The notes: generated by a model from the sequence alone, not told the origin. Numbered from the stretch's first letter, positions 1-5,588 are shown. The stretch is 14,777 bases of DNA from Nitrososphaerota archaeon (GCA_028867235.1 JAGWGS010000013.1:1-14777), one strand, 5' to 3'. Made by a program: numbers and translations.

Positions 1-441
1 TGTTCGTACAGAACCCACATGCCAGACAGTTGTTCCCTCTCCAATGATGATATATGCAGTAGGTAAGGCCTCAAGGCCAAATCGAAGTACGCTTGGAGCA
101 CCTAATGCTTGTGCCTGTGAAATAAAGTATGGATTGTCTGAATTCAAGAGTGAACTGAAGAGAATTGCGTCAGCCCCAGGAACCACGCCTGTAACATTGC
201 CTGGGAAGAGAATTACTGGAATTTTGACTGCTTTTTTGATACTTGATACGGTTTCAGTCATGGTTAATTGATCAGTTGCGGATGAGCCTCCAACTAGTAT
301 TGCAGATGCTCCATTTTTTTCTGCCTCCTTTGCTAATGATGAGGCAGGTTGCCCTGCAGAGTTTTCAGAATCAATTAGTACGAAGAGAAGAGTTCCATTC
401 TTCTTCCTAGCCATATGAAGATAATTTTCTGTCTTTTCCAT
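1..441 (-). CDS. Geranylgeranylglyceryl phosphate synthase, N-terminal 147 residues (partial)
   Basis: This enzyme joins sn-glycerol-1-phosphate to geranylgeranyl diphosphate, the first committed step of archaeal ether-lipid synthesis. The reading frame is open from an ATG at 441 to the left edge of the window, so the C-terminal part is missing (the family is usually about 240-250 residues). Family signatures visible in order are GASAILVGGSSATDQ (residues about 43-57), KIPVILFPGN (about 71-80), GADAILFSSLLNSDNPYFI (about 89-107), a conserved Q-A-Q-A helix, and EALPTAYIIIGEGTTVWHVG near the cut end. It has the TIM-barrel arrangement of the PcrB/GGGPS family. A TATA-like TTTTAAT on the minus strand is centred near 466, about 25 bp upstream of the ATG, which suggests a leaderless mRNA. 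The gene is divergent from the small gene at 507, with only 65 bp between the start codons. Geranylgeranylglyceryl rather than heptaprenylglyceryl phosphate synthase is inferred from the archaeal context. Confidence 0.93.
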   Translation of the reverse strand, partial: MEKTENYLHMARKKNGTLLFVLIDSENSAGQPASSLAKEAEKNGASAILVGGSSATDQLTMTETVSSIKKAVKIPVILFPGNVTGVVPGADAILFSSLLNSDNPYFISQAQALGAPSVLRFGLEALPTAYIIIGEGTTVWHVGSVRT

Positions 442-506
442 AGGGAGGGTTGAATGCCTATTGATTAAAAGTTTAATTGAATATGGTAATACAGATTTGT
501 ATAGCT

Positions 507-869
507 ATGAGCAAACTACCAGATGATAATTTTAGTAATATTATTAGGGAAATTATAAAAAAATCATTATTTACTGAAAGACAAATTGAAATTATTTTAA
601 AACGGAAAAATCTTGTTGATGCTCAATTTACTATTAGTAGAGGGGCATTCTATCGACAAGTAGCTCAGTGTGAAGACAAGTTTACTGCGTTATGCTACTC
701 GTGGATCCTTTTGAAGGGCCTGGGAGTGCTTGATGATGATGATATTGATGTGATAAATCGTCTTTCTGAGCAGGTTTCTGTGATAAAAAGTAGTGATATT
801 TTTCCCGAACGTGAAGAAGAAATCATGTCTGTGATACAAGTATTGTTACAAAGAACATGTAAACTGTAA
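507..869 (+). CDS. Small HTH-like protein of unknown function
   Basis: I do not recognise this 120-residue protein by family name. It is predicted to be almost all helical. A segment at about residues 22-50 (LFTERQIEIILKRKNL, then ISRGAFYRQV) has the helix-turn-helix look of small archaeal DNA-binding proteins. It is followed by a hydrophobic helix (ALCYSWILLKGLGVL) and an acidic stretch DDDDID. The C-terminus REEEIMSVIQVLLQRTCKL looks like an amphipathic dimerisation helix. An in-frame TTG at 477 and an ATG at 483 are possible starts. I prefer the ATG at 507 because an A/T-rich TATA-like stretch (about 472-486) lies roughly 25-30 bp upstream and no ribosome binding site precedes any candidate. 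It is divergent from the GGGP synthase gene, and the two promoters almost overlap. A DNA-binding role is inference from helix pattern only. Confidence 0.72.
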   Translation: MSKLPDDNFSNIIREIIKKSLFTERQIEIILKRKNLVDAQFTISRGAFYRQVAQCEDKFTALCYSWILLKGLGVLDDDDIDVINRLSEQVSVIKSSDIFPEREEEIMSVIQVLLQRTCKL

Positions 870-982
870 TTTGGCTTTAAAAATTAGGCACAATTTACCA
901 TGGACAACGTGATACTATGTGATAATGCACGTTTGATATTGATGTGTAAGGTGTGAAATAATTTTACCCAAATATGATAAAT

Positions 983-1004
983 CACATCATTTAGCCTTGA
1001 TGTG
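983..1004. promoter_or_regulatory. Inverted repeat CACATCA-N8-TGATGTG, candidate operator
   Basis: A perfect 7-bp inverted repeat with an 8-bp spacer ends 2 bp before the ATG at 1007. It lies between a TATA-like AATATGATAA (about 971-980) and the predicted transcription start. The right arm belongs to a 9-bp direct repeat TTGATGTGT found at 939-947 and again at 997-1005. Because the downstream gene encodes a winged-helix protein, an autoregulatory operator is a reasonable inference. Confidence 0.5.
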
Positions 1005-1006
1005 TG

Positions 1007-1564
1007 ATGTTAGTAGATATTCCTGATGTAGGAGTCATTTTAGGCATATTTGTGTCATTTATTGGAGGATTAGTAGCAATTACAGCGTATAACAAGATCA
1101 AACCCAGGCTAGCGTCAAAGACAGAAGATGCAAAAATTATAGCAGAACGCCTACAATATTATGAAAATTTACTAATTGATATGAAAATTCGTTTAGATTC
1201 ATTAGAAGTTACACAGGAAACACAGGAAATTCCCCAGGCACAAATTTCCAAGCCAAAAGAGCAAAAAATACAACCAGAAGAGCCAATTATTGTCAAAGAA
1301 GAGAAACCAAAGGAAAGAATGCAGAATATGCAGTTCAATAATGCTGTAGAACACATTCTGAGATTAATCACAGAGAAGCCTATGACGTCACGTGATATCC
1401 AAATCACAATAGGAAGGACTAGGGAACATACATCACGTATGCTAAAGAAGCTTTTTGAGGAGGGTTTGGTGGAAAGAGACATGTCAACCAAGCCATTTTC
1501 CTATAAGATCACCGATAAGGGTTTGACAAAGATTGGTATTGTCAAGATGGCTCCAGCTCAGTAA
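1007..1564 (+). CDS. Membrane-anchored winged-helix (MarR/ArsR-like) regulator
   Basis: This 185-residue protein has three visible parts. Residues about 7-27 (VGVILGIFVSFIGGLVAITAY) form one transmembrane helix right at the N-terminus. Residues about 36-66 (KTEDAKIIAERLQYYENLL and onward) are a predicted coiled coil. A Pro/Glu/Lys/Gln-rich linker follows. The C-terminal 70 residues are a winged helix: HILRLITEKPMTSRDIQITI, recognition helix GRTREHTSRMLKKLFEEGLV, and wing ERDMSTKPFSYKITDKGL. The layout resembles membrane-tethered one-component regulators with the DNA-binding domain in the cytoplasm. A GTG at 1004 is also in frame, but ATG 1007 sits about 30 bp from the TATA-like box at 971-980 and follows the inverted repeat at 983-1004. 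A T-rich tract downstream (1619-1634) may terminate the transcript. The signal sensed is unknown. The domain reading is strong; the regulatory role is inferred. Confidence 0.85.
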   Translation: MLVDIPDVGVILGIFVSFIGGLVAITAYNKIKPRLASKTEDAKIIAERLQYYENLLIDMKIRLDSLEVTQETQEIPQAQISKPKEQKIQPEEPIIVKEEKPKERMQNMQFNNAVEHILRLITEKPMTSRDIQITIGRTREHTSRMLKKLFEEGLVERDMSTKPFSYKITDKGLTKIGIVKMAPAQ

Positions 1565-1618
1565 TTGGTAGTAATTTATCCCATCTTTAGATCATAGAAA
1601 TCAAGTTCTTTACCTACT

Positions 1619-1636
1619 GTTTTTTCTTTTTTGATT
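1619..1636 (+). terminator. T-rich archaeal-type terminator
   Basis: The sequence GTTTTTTCTTTTTTG lies 55 bp after the stop of the membrane winged-helix gene. Archaeal RNA polymerase commonly terminates at such T-tracts without a hairpin. No stem is visible. The assignment is by sequence type and position only. Confidence 0.4.
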
Positions 1637-1710
1637 TAATTTTCATGTCAAGTTTTTACCAGAGTCGTAGAAAATCATCATTATTTTATAATATTATATA
1701 ATTGTAAAAT

Positions 1711-1720
1711 CTTAAATTAA
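1711..1720 (+). promoter_or_regulatory. TATA-like box for the AbrB-type gene
   Basis: CTTAAATTAA is centred about 26 bp upstream of the ATG at 1741, the distance that puts the transcription start at the start codon (leaderless). The surrounding 1680-1740 is strongly A/T-rich, so the exact box is uncertain. Confidence 0.45.
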
Positions 1721-1740
1721 TGTCATTATAATTTAATATC

Positions 1741-1893
1741 ATGTCTGACGAGCAATTAATCAAAATCACCACTGCTGGCACCATCTCCATTCCAAAAGAC
1801 TTTAGGAAATTTCTAGAGCTTCAAAAGGGAGATTATGTCAAAATCGCAATAGATGGAGATCACCTAGTAGTAAAAAAAGTAACAATCTCTTAG
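1741..1893 (+). CDS. AbrB/MazE/SpoVT-type DNA-binding protein, 50 aa
   Basis: This complete small gene encodes 50 residues with the swapped-hairpin AbrB fold pattern: LIKITTAGTISIPKDFRKFL, then ELQKGDYVKIAIDGDHLVVKKV. The key features are the T-x-x-G-x-[IV]-x-[IVL]-P-x-x-[FL]-R signature and the L-x-x-G-D motif. Such proteins dimerise to bind DNA, either as transition-state regulators or as antitoxins. No toxin-like gene lies beside it, so a free-standing regulator is the better reading. The last 4 bp overlap the 3' end of the convergent gene at 1890-2360, so the two transcripts run into each other. The gene lies about 550 bp from the origin repeats; any link to replication control is speculative. 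Confidence 0.9.
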   Translation: MSDEQLIKITTAGTISIPKDFRKFLELQKGDYVKIAIDGDHLVVKKVTIS

Positions 1894-2360
1894 ATTGAAT
1901 TCTTCTCCCTTTGTGTAATCTTTAGTATTTGGTAGGCCCATTCCTTACCATTCTTCTCCCTGGCCACCTTTCCCTTATTTGCAAATCTAGAAAGATATGT
2001 AGAAATCACGCTTAGTTTTATTGGTTCACCATATTCATCTTCATATTTTTCAAGTATCATTGATGATGTAAACTTGCCAATTGGGTAGTGCTTATCCACT
2101 AAATTCCAGATCTTGGCCCCTATGGAATCAAGTTGTGCTGTATCTCCCTGCTCTTCAATATTCATAAGGTCCATTAACTCAAATATCTTTAACATCTTCT
2201 CTCGGGTTACGTTGCCCTCAAGGCTAAAGTTATACTTGGCACCATCCGAGTCCTCCAAGTCTATCCTAATTCGTTTTCGAGCCAATGTGATCGATCCGGT
2301 TAACTCATTAACACTTGAATAGATCATAGAAGAATTGTTAACTAGTAGGTTTGTTAACAT
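1890..2360 (-). CDS. Origin-adjacent putative winged-helix protein, 156 aa
   Basis: I do not know a named family for this protein. The N-terminal half (residues about 15-60) looks like beta strands: ELTGSITLARKRIRIDLE and DGAKYNFSLEGNVT. A helical region (EKMLKIFELMDLMNIEE) follows. The C-terminal 70 residues resemble a winged helix: IGAKIWNLVDKHYPIGKF, SSMILEKYEDEYGEPI, recognition-like LSVISTYLSRFANKGKVARE, and wing KNGKEWAYQIL. Start ATG 2360 is chosen because an A/T-rich GGTAAAAAGG (minus strand, centred near 2386) lies about 26 bp upstream. A second ATG at 2327 is possible. The gene reads away from the origin and its 5' end contains three of the clustered GTTAAC hexamers, so it may bind or be regulated from the origin region. 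That is inference. It overlaps the AbrB-type gene tail to tail by 4 bp. Confidence 0.78.
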   Translation of the reverse strand: MLTNLLVNNSSMIYSSVNELTGSITLARKRIRIDLEDSDGAKYNFSLEGNVTREKMLKIFELMDLMNIEEQGDTAQLDSIGAKIWNLVDKHYPIGKFTSSMILEKYEDEYGEPIKLSVISTYLSRFANKGKVAREKNGKEWAYQILKITQREKNSI

Positions 2361-2437
2361 TCACTGCCTGGCTCACGAATGACCTTTTTACCCATATTAA
2401 CATCCCCTACAGCCTTCATATTCAATTAGACCCTAAA

Positions 2438-2465
2438 TTCACGCCTGGAGTGGAAATAAGGGGGT
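2438..2465 (+). repeat. ORB1: origin recognition box, copy 1
   Basis: This is the first of two identical 28-bp repeats. The core is GAGTGGAAATAAGGGGGT, which resembles the Orc1/Cdc6 binding box of other archaea: a GTGGAAA centre followed by an A-rich spacer and a G-string. The G-string end points toward cdc6. The copy starts 62 bp before ORB2. Confidence 0.88.
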
Positions 2466-2499
2466 AGGATTTGGCTTGTTAACAATGTTAAGGACCATC

Positions 2500-2527
2500 T
2501 TCACGCCTGGAGTGGAAATAAGGGGGT
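2500..2527 (+). repeat. ORB2: origin recognition box, copy 2
   Basis: This copy is identical to ORB1 over all 28 bp and in the same orientation, 62 bp (about six helical turns) further on. The flanking bases differ (A versus C before, A versus C after), which defines the repeat edges. Conservation of the full 28 bp suggests selection on a protein-binding site rather than chance. Confidence 0.88.
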
Positions 2528-2600
2528 CATTTTTGGTCTTTTTGAGCCAAAAGTTAACAGATACTTCACAAAATGTTAACTTTAATTTAGGAAGACCCAC

Positions 2601-2621
2601 ACACCTACCCTTCCACTCTAG
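2601..2621 (-). repeat. Degenerate ORB in inverted orientation
   Basis: Read on the minus strand, this site gives CTAGAGTGGAA, five unmatched bases, then GGTGT. Against ORB1/ORB2 this keeps ten of eleven bases in the CTGGAGTGGAA part and four of five in the GGGGT end. It faces the two plus-strand ORBs across about 75 bp, the inverted arrangement seen at other archaeal origins. The middle is not conserved, so this is a weaker call. Confidence 0.5.
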
Positions 2622-2626
2622 CTTTA

Positions 2627-2644
2627 TTAAAAAAATTTTTTTAA
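2627..2644. other. 18-bp A/T palindrome, start of the A/T-rich block
   Basis: TT-A7-T7-AA is a perfect palindrome lying 6 bp after the inverted ORB. It opens a run of roughly 85% A+T to about 2735. Such a block is a natural candidate for duplex unwinding at an origin, and A-tract plus T-tract runs also affect bending and nucleosome or chromatin-protein placement. The role is inferred from position and composition. Confidence 0.5.
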
Positions 2645-2741
2645 GAGAAAATAAAAATAATTAATGATATACTAAATCAAGTTTAGTTCTTCAATTCTAA
2701 TCTAATTAATTTAGTAATGTCAATATGTTAACAGAGAAGAA

Positions 2742-2759
2742 ATGGTGGTGTCTGGGTAA
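2742..2759 (+). promoter_or_regulatory. Five-codon mini-ORF abutting the cdc6 start
   Basis: ATGGTGGTGTCTGGGTAA encodes M-V-V-S-G and its stop is immediately followed by the cdc6 ATG at 2760. A TATA-like TAATTAATTTA (about 2703-2713) predicts a transcript start near 2734, so the mini-ORF would lie on the mRNA. The GGTGGTG within it could instead act as a weak ribosome binding site. Either reading makes this an unusual leader in a mostly leaderless genome. Confidence 0.35.
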
Positions 2760-3968
2760 ATGATCGATCCAATTGATAAATTATTAGATGATGCACAAAG
2801 TGGTAAATCTTTATTCAAAAATAGAGAAGTACTACATTTTACATTTATTCCTGATGTAATTTTACATAGAGAAGACGAACAGAAAAAAGTGACTCAATCA
2901 CTCTTACCTCTACTAAAAAAGGCTCGTCCATCAAATCTATTAGTTTATGGTAAACCAGGTACAGGTAAAACTCTAGTAGTCAAAAAAGTACTAAACAAAA
3001 TACAGGATAGAGTAAACGAGGCTTCTTTTCCAATACAATTACTATATGCAAATGCAAAGGAAGAGACCACCCTCTATGGATTATTAATAAAACTTGGTAG
3101 ACAATTAATAGAAACAGGTAAAGAAAAAGAATTTCCTACAACAGGTCTTTCAATTAGTGAAATCTTTAATCGTATTATATCAGCTATAGAAAATAATGGA
3201 TTGAACACCGTATTTGTAATAGATGAGATTGATTATCTAGCAGAACTTGTATCAAAATCCGGTAAGGATGTATTTTACTCATTAACAAGAGCAAATGAAC
3301 GATTAAAGAAAGGCTCACTAACCTTAATTGGAATCTCAAACGATCTTACTTTCAAAGAAAGACTAGACCCACGTGTACTCAGTAGTCTCAGTGAGGAAGA
3401 GATTGTCTTTACTAATTATACAGTAGGCCAGATCAAAGAGATATTAGAAGAACGCATCAGAGTAGCCTTTATCCCAGACTCCATAGAACAATCTGCAATA
3501 AACCTCTGTTCTGCCATGTCTGGCCAGGAACATGGAGATGCAAGGCGTGCAATTGACCTATTACGCATTGCAGGTGAGATTGCTGAGCGTGAACAGTCTG
3601 ATATGGTAAAAGATGAGCACATCAGACGTGCTGCACAAAAGATGGAAGAGGATAAGGAGACAACTGCTCTAAACTCATATCCATTACATGAAAAGCTCCT
3701 AATCCTATCAGTAATGAAGGCAAATGGAAGCACCACCGGAGAGATATATCAATCATACAAGAACCTATGCAAGATAACACGACAAAAAGAACTTACGCAG
3801 AGACGAGTTACACAGATGCTAAGTGAGATAGAAATGACTGGACTGATCTCAGGAAAAATAATCCATCAGGGAATGCATGGAAGGACCAAAAAATTTTCTC
3901 TTACCCTTAATCCAGAAACTGTAAAAAAAGCATTCAAGGATGATCTTGCACTAGAAGACTTGCTATAA
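2760..3968 (+). CDS. cdc6: Orc1/Cdc6 replication initiator
   Basis: This AAA+ protein recognises the origin and helps load the MCM helicase. The 402 residues match the family length. Visible in order are Walker A GKPGTGKT (64-71), Walker B VFVIDEID (151-158), sensor 1 GISND (191-195), the DPRVLSSL segment (203-210), the sensor 2 region GDARRA (259-264), and a C-terminal winged helix (about 310-383) with wing residues GKIIHQGMHGRTKKF. The N-terminal LFKNREVLHFTFIPD with a hydrophobic/basic pattern is also typical. The gene starts directly after the ORB-containing region at ATG 2760, next to a five-codon mini-ORF. It is alone on its strand here, and DP1 converges on it from the other side. A GTTAAC site at 2727-2732 between the likely TATA box and transcription start may allow repression. 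Only one Orc1/Cdc6 is seen in this window. Confidence 0.97.
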   Translation: MIDPIDKLLDDAQSGKSLFKNREVLHFTFIPDVILHREDEQKKVTQSLLPLLKKARPSNLLVYGKPGTGKTLVVKKVLNKIQDRVNEASFPIQLLYANAKEETTLYGLLIKLGRQLIETGKEKEFPTTGLSISEIFNRIISAIENNGLNTVFVIDEIDYLAELVSKSGKDVFYSLTRANERLKKGSLTLIGISNDLTFKERLDPRVLSSLSEEEIVFTNYTVGQIKEILEERIRVAFIPDSIEQSAINLCSAMSGQEHGDARRAIDLLRIAGEIAEREQSDMVKDEHIRRAAQKMEEDKETTALNSYPLHEKLLILSVMKANGSTTGEIYQSYKNLCKITRQKELTQRRVTQMLSEIEMTGLISGKIIHQGMHGRTKKFSLTLNPETVKKAFKDDLALEDLL

Positions 3969-4015
3969 CATGATAAATTTGAAGACGTGTATTTGAGAAA
4001 AAGAAATTTGTTAAT

Positions 4016-4050
4016 TGAACCTGTTAATTATATTAATAATTACAGGTTCA
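4016..4050. terminator. 15-bp-stem hairpin between convergent cdc6 and DP1
   Basis: TGAACCTGT pairs with ACAGGTTCA, then one unpaired T, then AATTAT pairs with ATAATT around an ATTA loop. On the minus strand the hairpin is followed by a T-rich TTTCTTTTTCTC (about 4007-3996), so it could end the DP1 transcript; on the plus strand no T-run follows. It sits 48 bp after cdc6 and 77 bp before the DP1 stop. A protein-binding inverted repeat is an alternative. Confidence 0.5.
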
Positions 4051-4127
4051 TCACATAATGATCAAATTTCAGGAACATGCCAAATTCCACCAAATAATCA
4101 GCTTGCCTGTGTTCCACATTAAAGGAT

Positions 4128-5561
4128 CTAGTCTGAATTTTCTGTAAAATCTTTTGTAAAAACCTTCATTGTGGCTAGATTTACTATGATTGCTATTCCT
4201 GGAGTAGGGTTGATGCCAACACTGGCCTGAAATGGAGTCTGACTTTGCCAAGCGCCAGAATTTACAATTAATGTTCCTTTGTACATATCAAGATCAACAA
4301 CATGTATGTGTCCGGAATGATATATGTCAGGAACTTCTGATATTACCATTAAATCCTCAAGTTCCGGCGCAATTGGAGTTCTCTTACCATAGATTGGACT
4401 CAAATGTCTTGTTTTGAGCAAAACTCTCATAGCTTTTGCAGGTTGTGCATAACTTAATCCAGGAGTACTACCAACTACATCATCAAGACTCTGACCATGA
4501 AACATCAGTATCTTTACACCGTTTAACTCAATCATTGATGGATTACCTAACATGAAAAAATTCTCTCTATTCCAAAGATGCATGTTATGTTTCTCTGGAA
4601 TTGCAGGTTGTGGAAGTGCTCTTCTTCCAGGATCATGGTTTCCTGGAATGATAAAGACCTTGATGTGTTTTGGAATCTTGTCCAAAAGCTCTGCAGCCTT
4701 TGCCATCTGTTTATCTACATCTAAAAGCAAAAGTTCCTTATCTTGATTGGGAAATATGCCTATCCCATCAATAATATCACCTCCTACCAAGACAAACTTG
4801 ACTTTTCTTGCTATAGGATCCGGGCTTGAAAGCCATGAAACAAATTCTGTAAACTCTTTCTCCATGAAAAATTTACTGCCTACGTGCAAATCTGAGATAA
4901 ACACAGCATAGCTCTCAGTCCTGGAACGATTTGCTATATGATCAGGTATATCCGGCACAATAATCTCTTTTACAAAGAATCCTCCATTTTTTCCACTTGC
5001 AATTAAGACCATAACAAATTGGTCAATTAGTAAAGAATTTGCTGTTTCTTGTATCTCTTTATTGAAAATTAACAATTCTATAGAACCTGAGGGATCATCT
5101 ATGACTAGTTTGGTAACATCTCTTTCTATTCGTCTATCCATGAGTAAACCTGCAATGTAGATGTCATCATCCAATTTGCCGTTTGTTACATTCGAAATAG
5201 GAGTTAATTTCTTTGATTGTGATCTCTGCATCATTATTTTGAGCAGTTTTGAATATCTATCTCGAAATAATGCGTGAAAACCCTCTATTCCTTCTGCTGA
5301 AGTGACCTTGCTTGTTGGATCAAATAAGATCACGTGATTATTCTCTACACTTTCATCAATCTCTGATTCTACAAACATTTTAAGATCGTTCTGATTGATC
5401 AAAAACAAATTCTGTTTAGCTTTTTCTCTAACTACCTGCTTGATTATATTTTGAAGTTCCTTAACATCAATTTTTTCTAATATCTTAAATGCATCAGGAT
5501 GAATCTGGAATCCTTTACTTAATGCATAAGTAATTGCAGAGGATACTTCTTCTTTCAACAA
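4128..5561 (-). CDS. dp1: DNA polymerase D small subunit DP1 (3'-5' exonuclease)
   Basis: DP1 is the proofreading subunit of the archaeal replicative polymerase PolD; the large subunit DP2 is not in this window. An N-terminal helical region (1-70) leads to an OB-fold region (about 130-205). A calcineurin-like phosphoesterase domain follows with all metal-binding motifs intact: DLH (224-226), GGDIIDG (260-266), GNHD (307-310), FHGQSLDD (354-361) and GHIH (417-420), so nuclease activity is expected. The frame is bounded by a stop at 5580-5582 and the only starts before residue 60 are TTG codons at 5561 and 5558. TTTAATTAAA at 5579-5588 lies 23-26 bp upstream of these, fitting a leaderless TTG start. 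An out-of-frame ATG at 5569 makes the four-codon frame ATGAGACCTTGTTGA, whose stop overlaps the second TTG. Cdc6-DP1 proximity is known in euryarchaea, usually co-oriented; here the genes converge. Confidence 0.96.
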   Translation of the reverse strand: MLKEEVSSAITYALSKGFQIHPDAFKILEKIDVKELQNIIKQVVREKAKQNLFLINQNDLKMFVESEIDESVENNHVILFDPTSKVTSAEGIEGFHALFRDRYSKLLKIMMQRSQSKKLTPISNVTNGKLDDDIYIAGLLMDRRIERDVTKLVIDDPSGSIELLIFNKEIQETANSLLIDQFVMVLIASGKNGGFFVKEIIVPDIPDHIANRSRTESYAVFISDLHVGSKFFMEKEFTEFVSWLSSPDPIARKVKFVLVGGDIIDGIGIFPNQDKELLLLDVDKQMAKAAELLDKIPKHIKVFIIPGNHDPGRRALPQPAIPEKHNMHLWNRENFFMLGNPSMIELNGVKILMFHGQSLDDVVGSTPGLSYAQPAKAMRVLLKTRHLSPIYGKRTPIAPELEDLMVISEVPDIYHSGHIHVVDLDMYKGTLIVNSGAWQSQTPFQASVGINPTPGIAIIVNLATMKVFTKDFTENSD

Positions 5562-5578
5562 GGTCTCATAATACGACT

Positions 5579-5588
5579 TTTAATTAAA
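5579..5588. promoter_or_regulatory. Palindromic TATA box shared by DP1 and the SpoIIM-like gene
   Basis: TTTAATTAAA reads the same on both strands and sits between the divergent genes. It is 23-26 bp from the two DP1 TTG codons and 35 bp from the TTG of the SpoIIM-like gene. A second TATA-like AATATAGT (5611-5618) may serve the plus-strand gene instead. Confidence 0.45.

Larger units (their letters stand above)
2299..2732. repeat. Cluster of seven GTTAAC palindromes
   Basis: GTTAAC occurs at 2299, 2337, 2353, 2478, 2553, 2575 and 2727. I noticed no copy elsewhere in the window by eye. At this base composition about 0.15 copies would be expected in 434 bp. Flanks often extend to TGTTAACA or close to it. 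The copies are interspersed with the ORBs. The last one lies between the likely TATA box and transcription start of cdc6. The function is unknown; candidates are a protein-binding site or a methylation target. Confidence 0.75.
2361..2759. other. Candidate chromosomal replication origin (oriC)
   Basis: This 399-bp non-coding stretch lies directly upstream of orc1/cdc6, the usual position of an archaeal origin. It contains two exact copies of an ORB-type repeat (2438-2465 and 2500-2527), a weaker inverted ORB (2601-2621), an 18-bp A/T palindrome (2627-2644), an A/T-rich block that could be the unwinding element (about 2623-2735), and four of seven clustered GTTAAC hexamers; two more lie in the adjoining coding sequence and one spans its first codons. 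ORBs are the binding sites of Orc1/Cdc6 in Sulfolobus and Pyrococcus, with a characteristic G-string at one end, also present here. Small frames crossing this stretch show no coding character. Firing from this site is inferred, not shown. Confidence 0.88.

Noticed and set aside
870..1003. tRNA or small RNA gene in the gap before the winged-helix gene
   Set aside because: No cloverleaf, conserved T-loop sequence or GC-rich stem is visible. The repeats there are better explained as regulatory half-sites.
1741..1893. Toxin-antitoxin module with the AbrB-type protein as antitoxin
   Set aside because: Neither neighbour resembles a PIN, MazF, or other toxin, and the next gene is convergent instead of co-transcribed.
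2438..2527. CRISPR-like repeats
   Set aside because: There are only two copies, with a 34-bp gap, a G-string and an origin context. They fit ORB elements, not a CRISPR array.
2476..2664. Short plus-strand frame running through ORB2
   Set aside because: It crosses the repeat and A/T palindrome, has no family motif, and has composition unlike the genes around it.
4016..4050. Xer/dif-type recombination site
   Set aside because: The arms and spacer do not match archaeal dif sites I know, and dif normally lies far from the origin. A terminator or binding hairpin is simpler.
5556..5582. Frameshift in the DP1 N-terminus (ATG at 5569 out of frame)
   Set aside because: The TTG frame gives a full-length protein with normal N-terminal helices and a TATA box at the right distance, so no disruption is needed.
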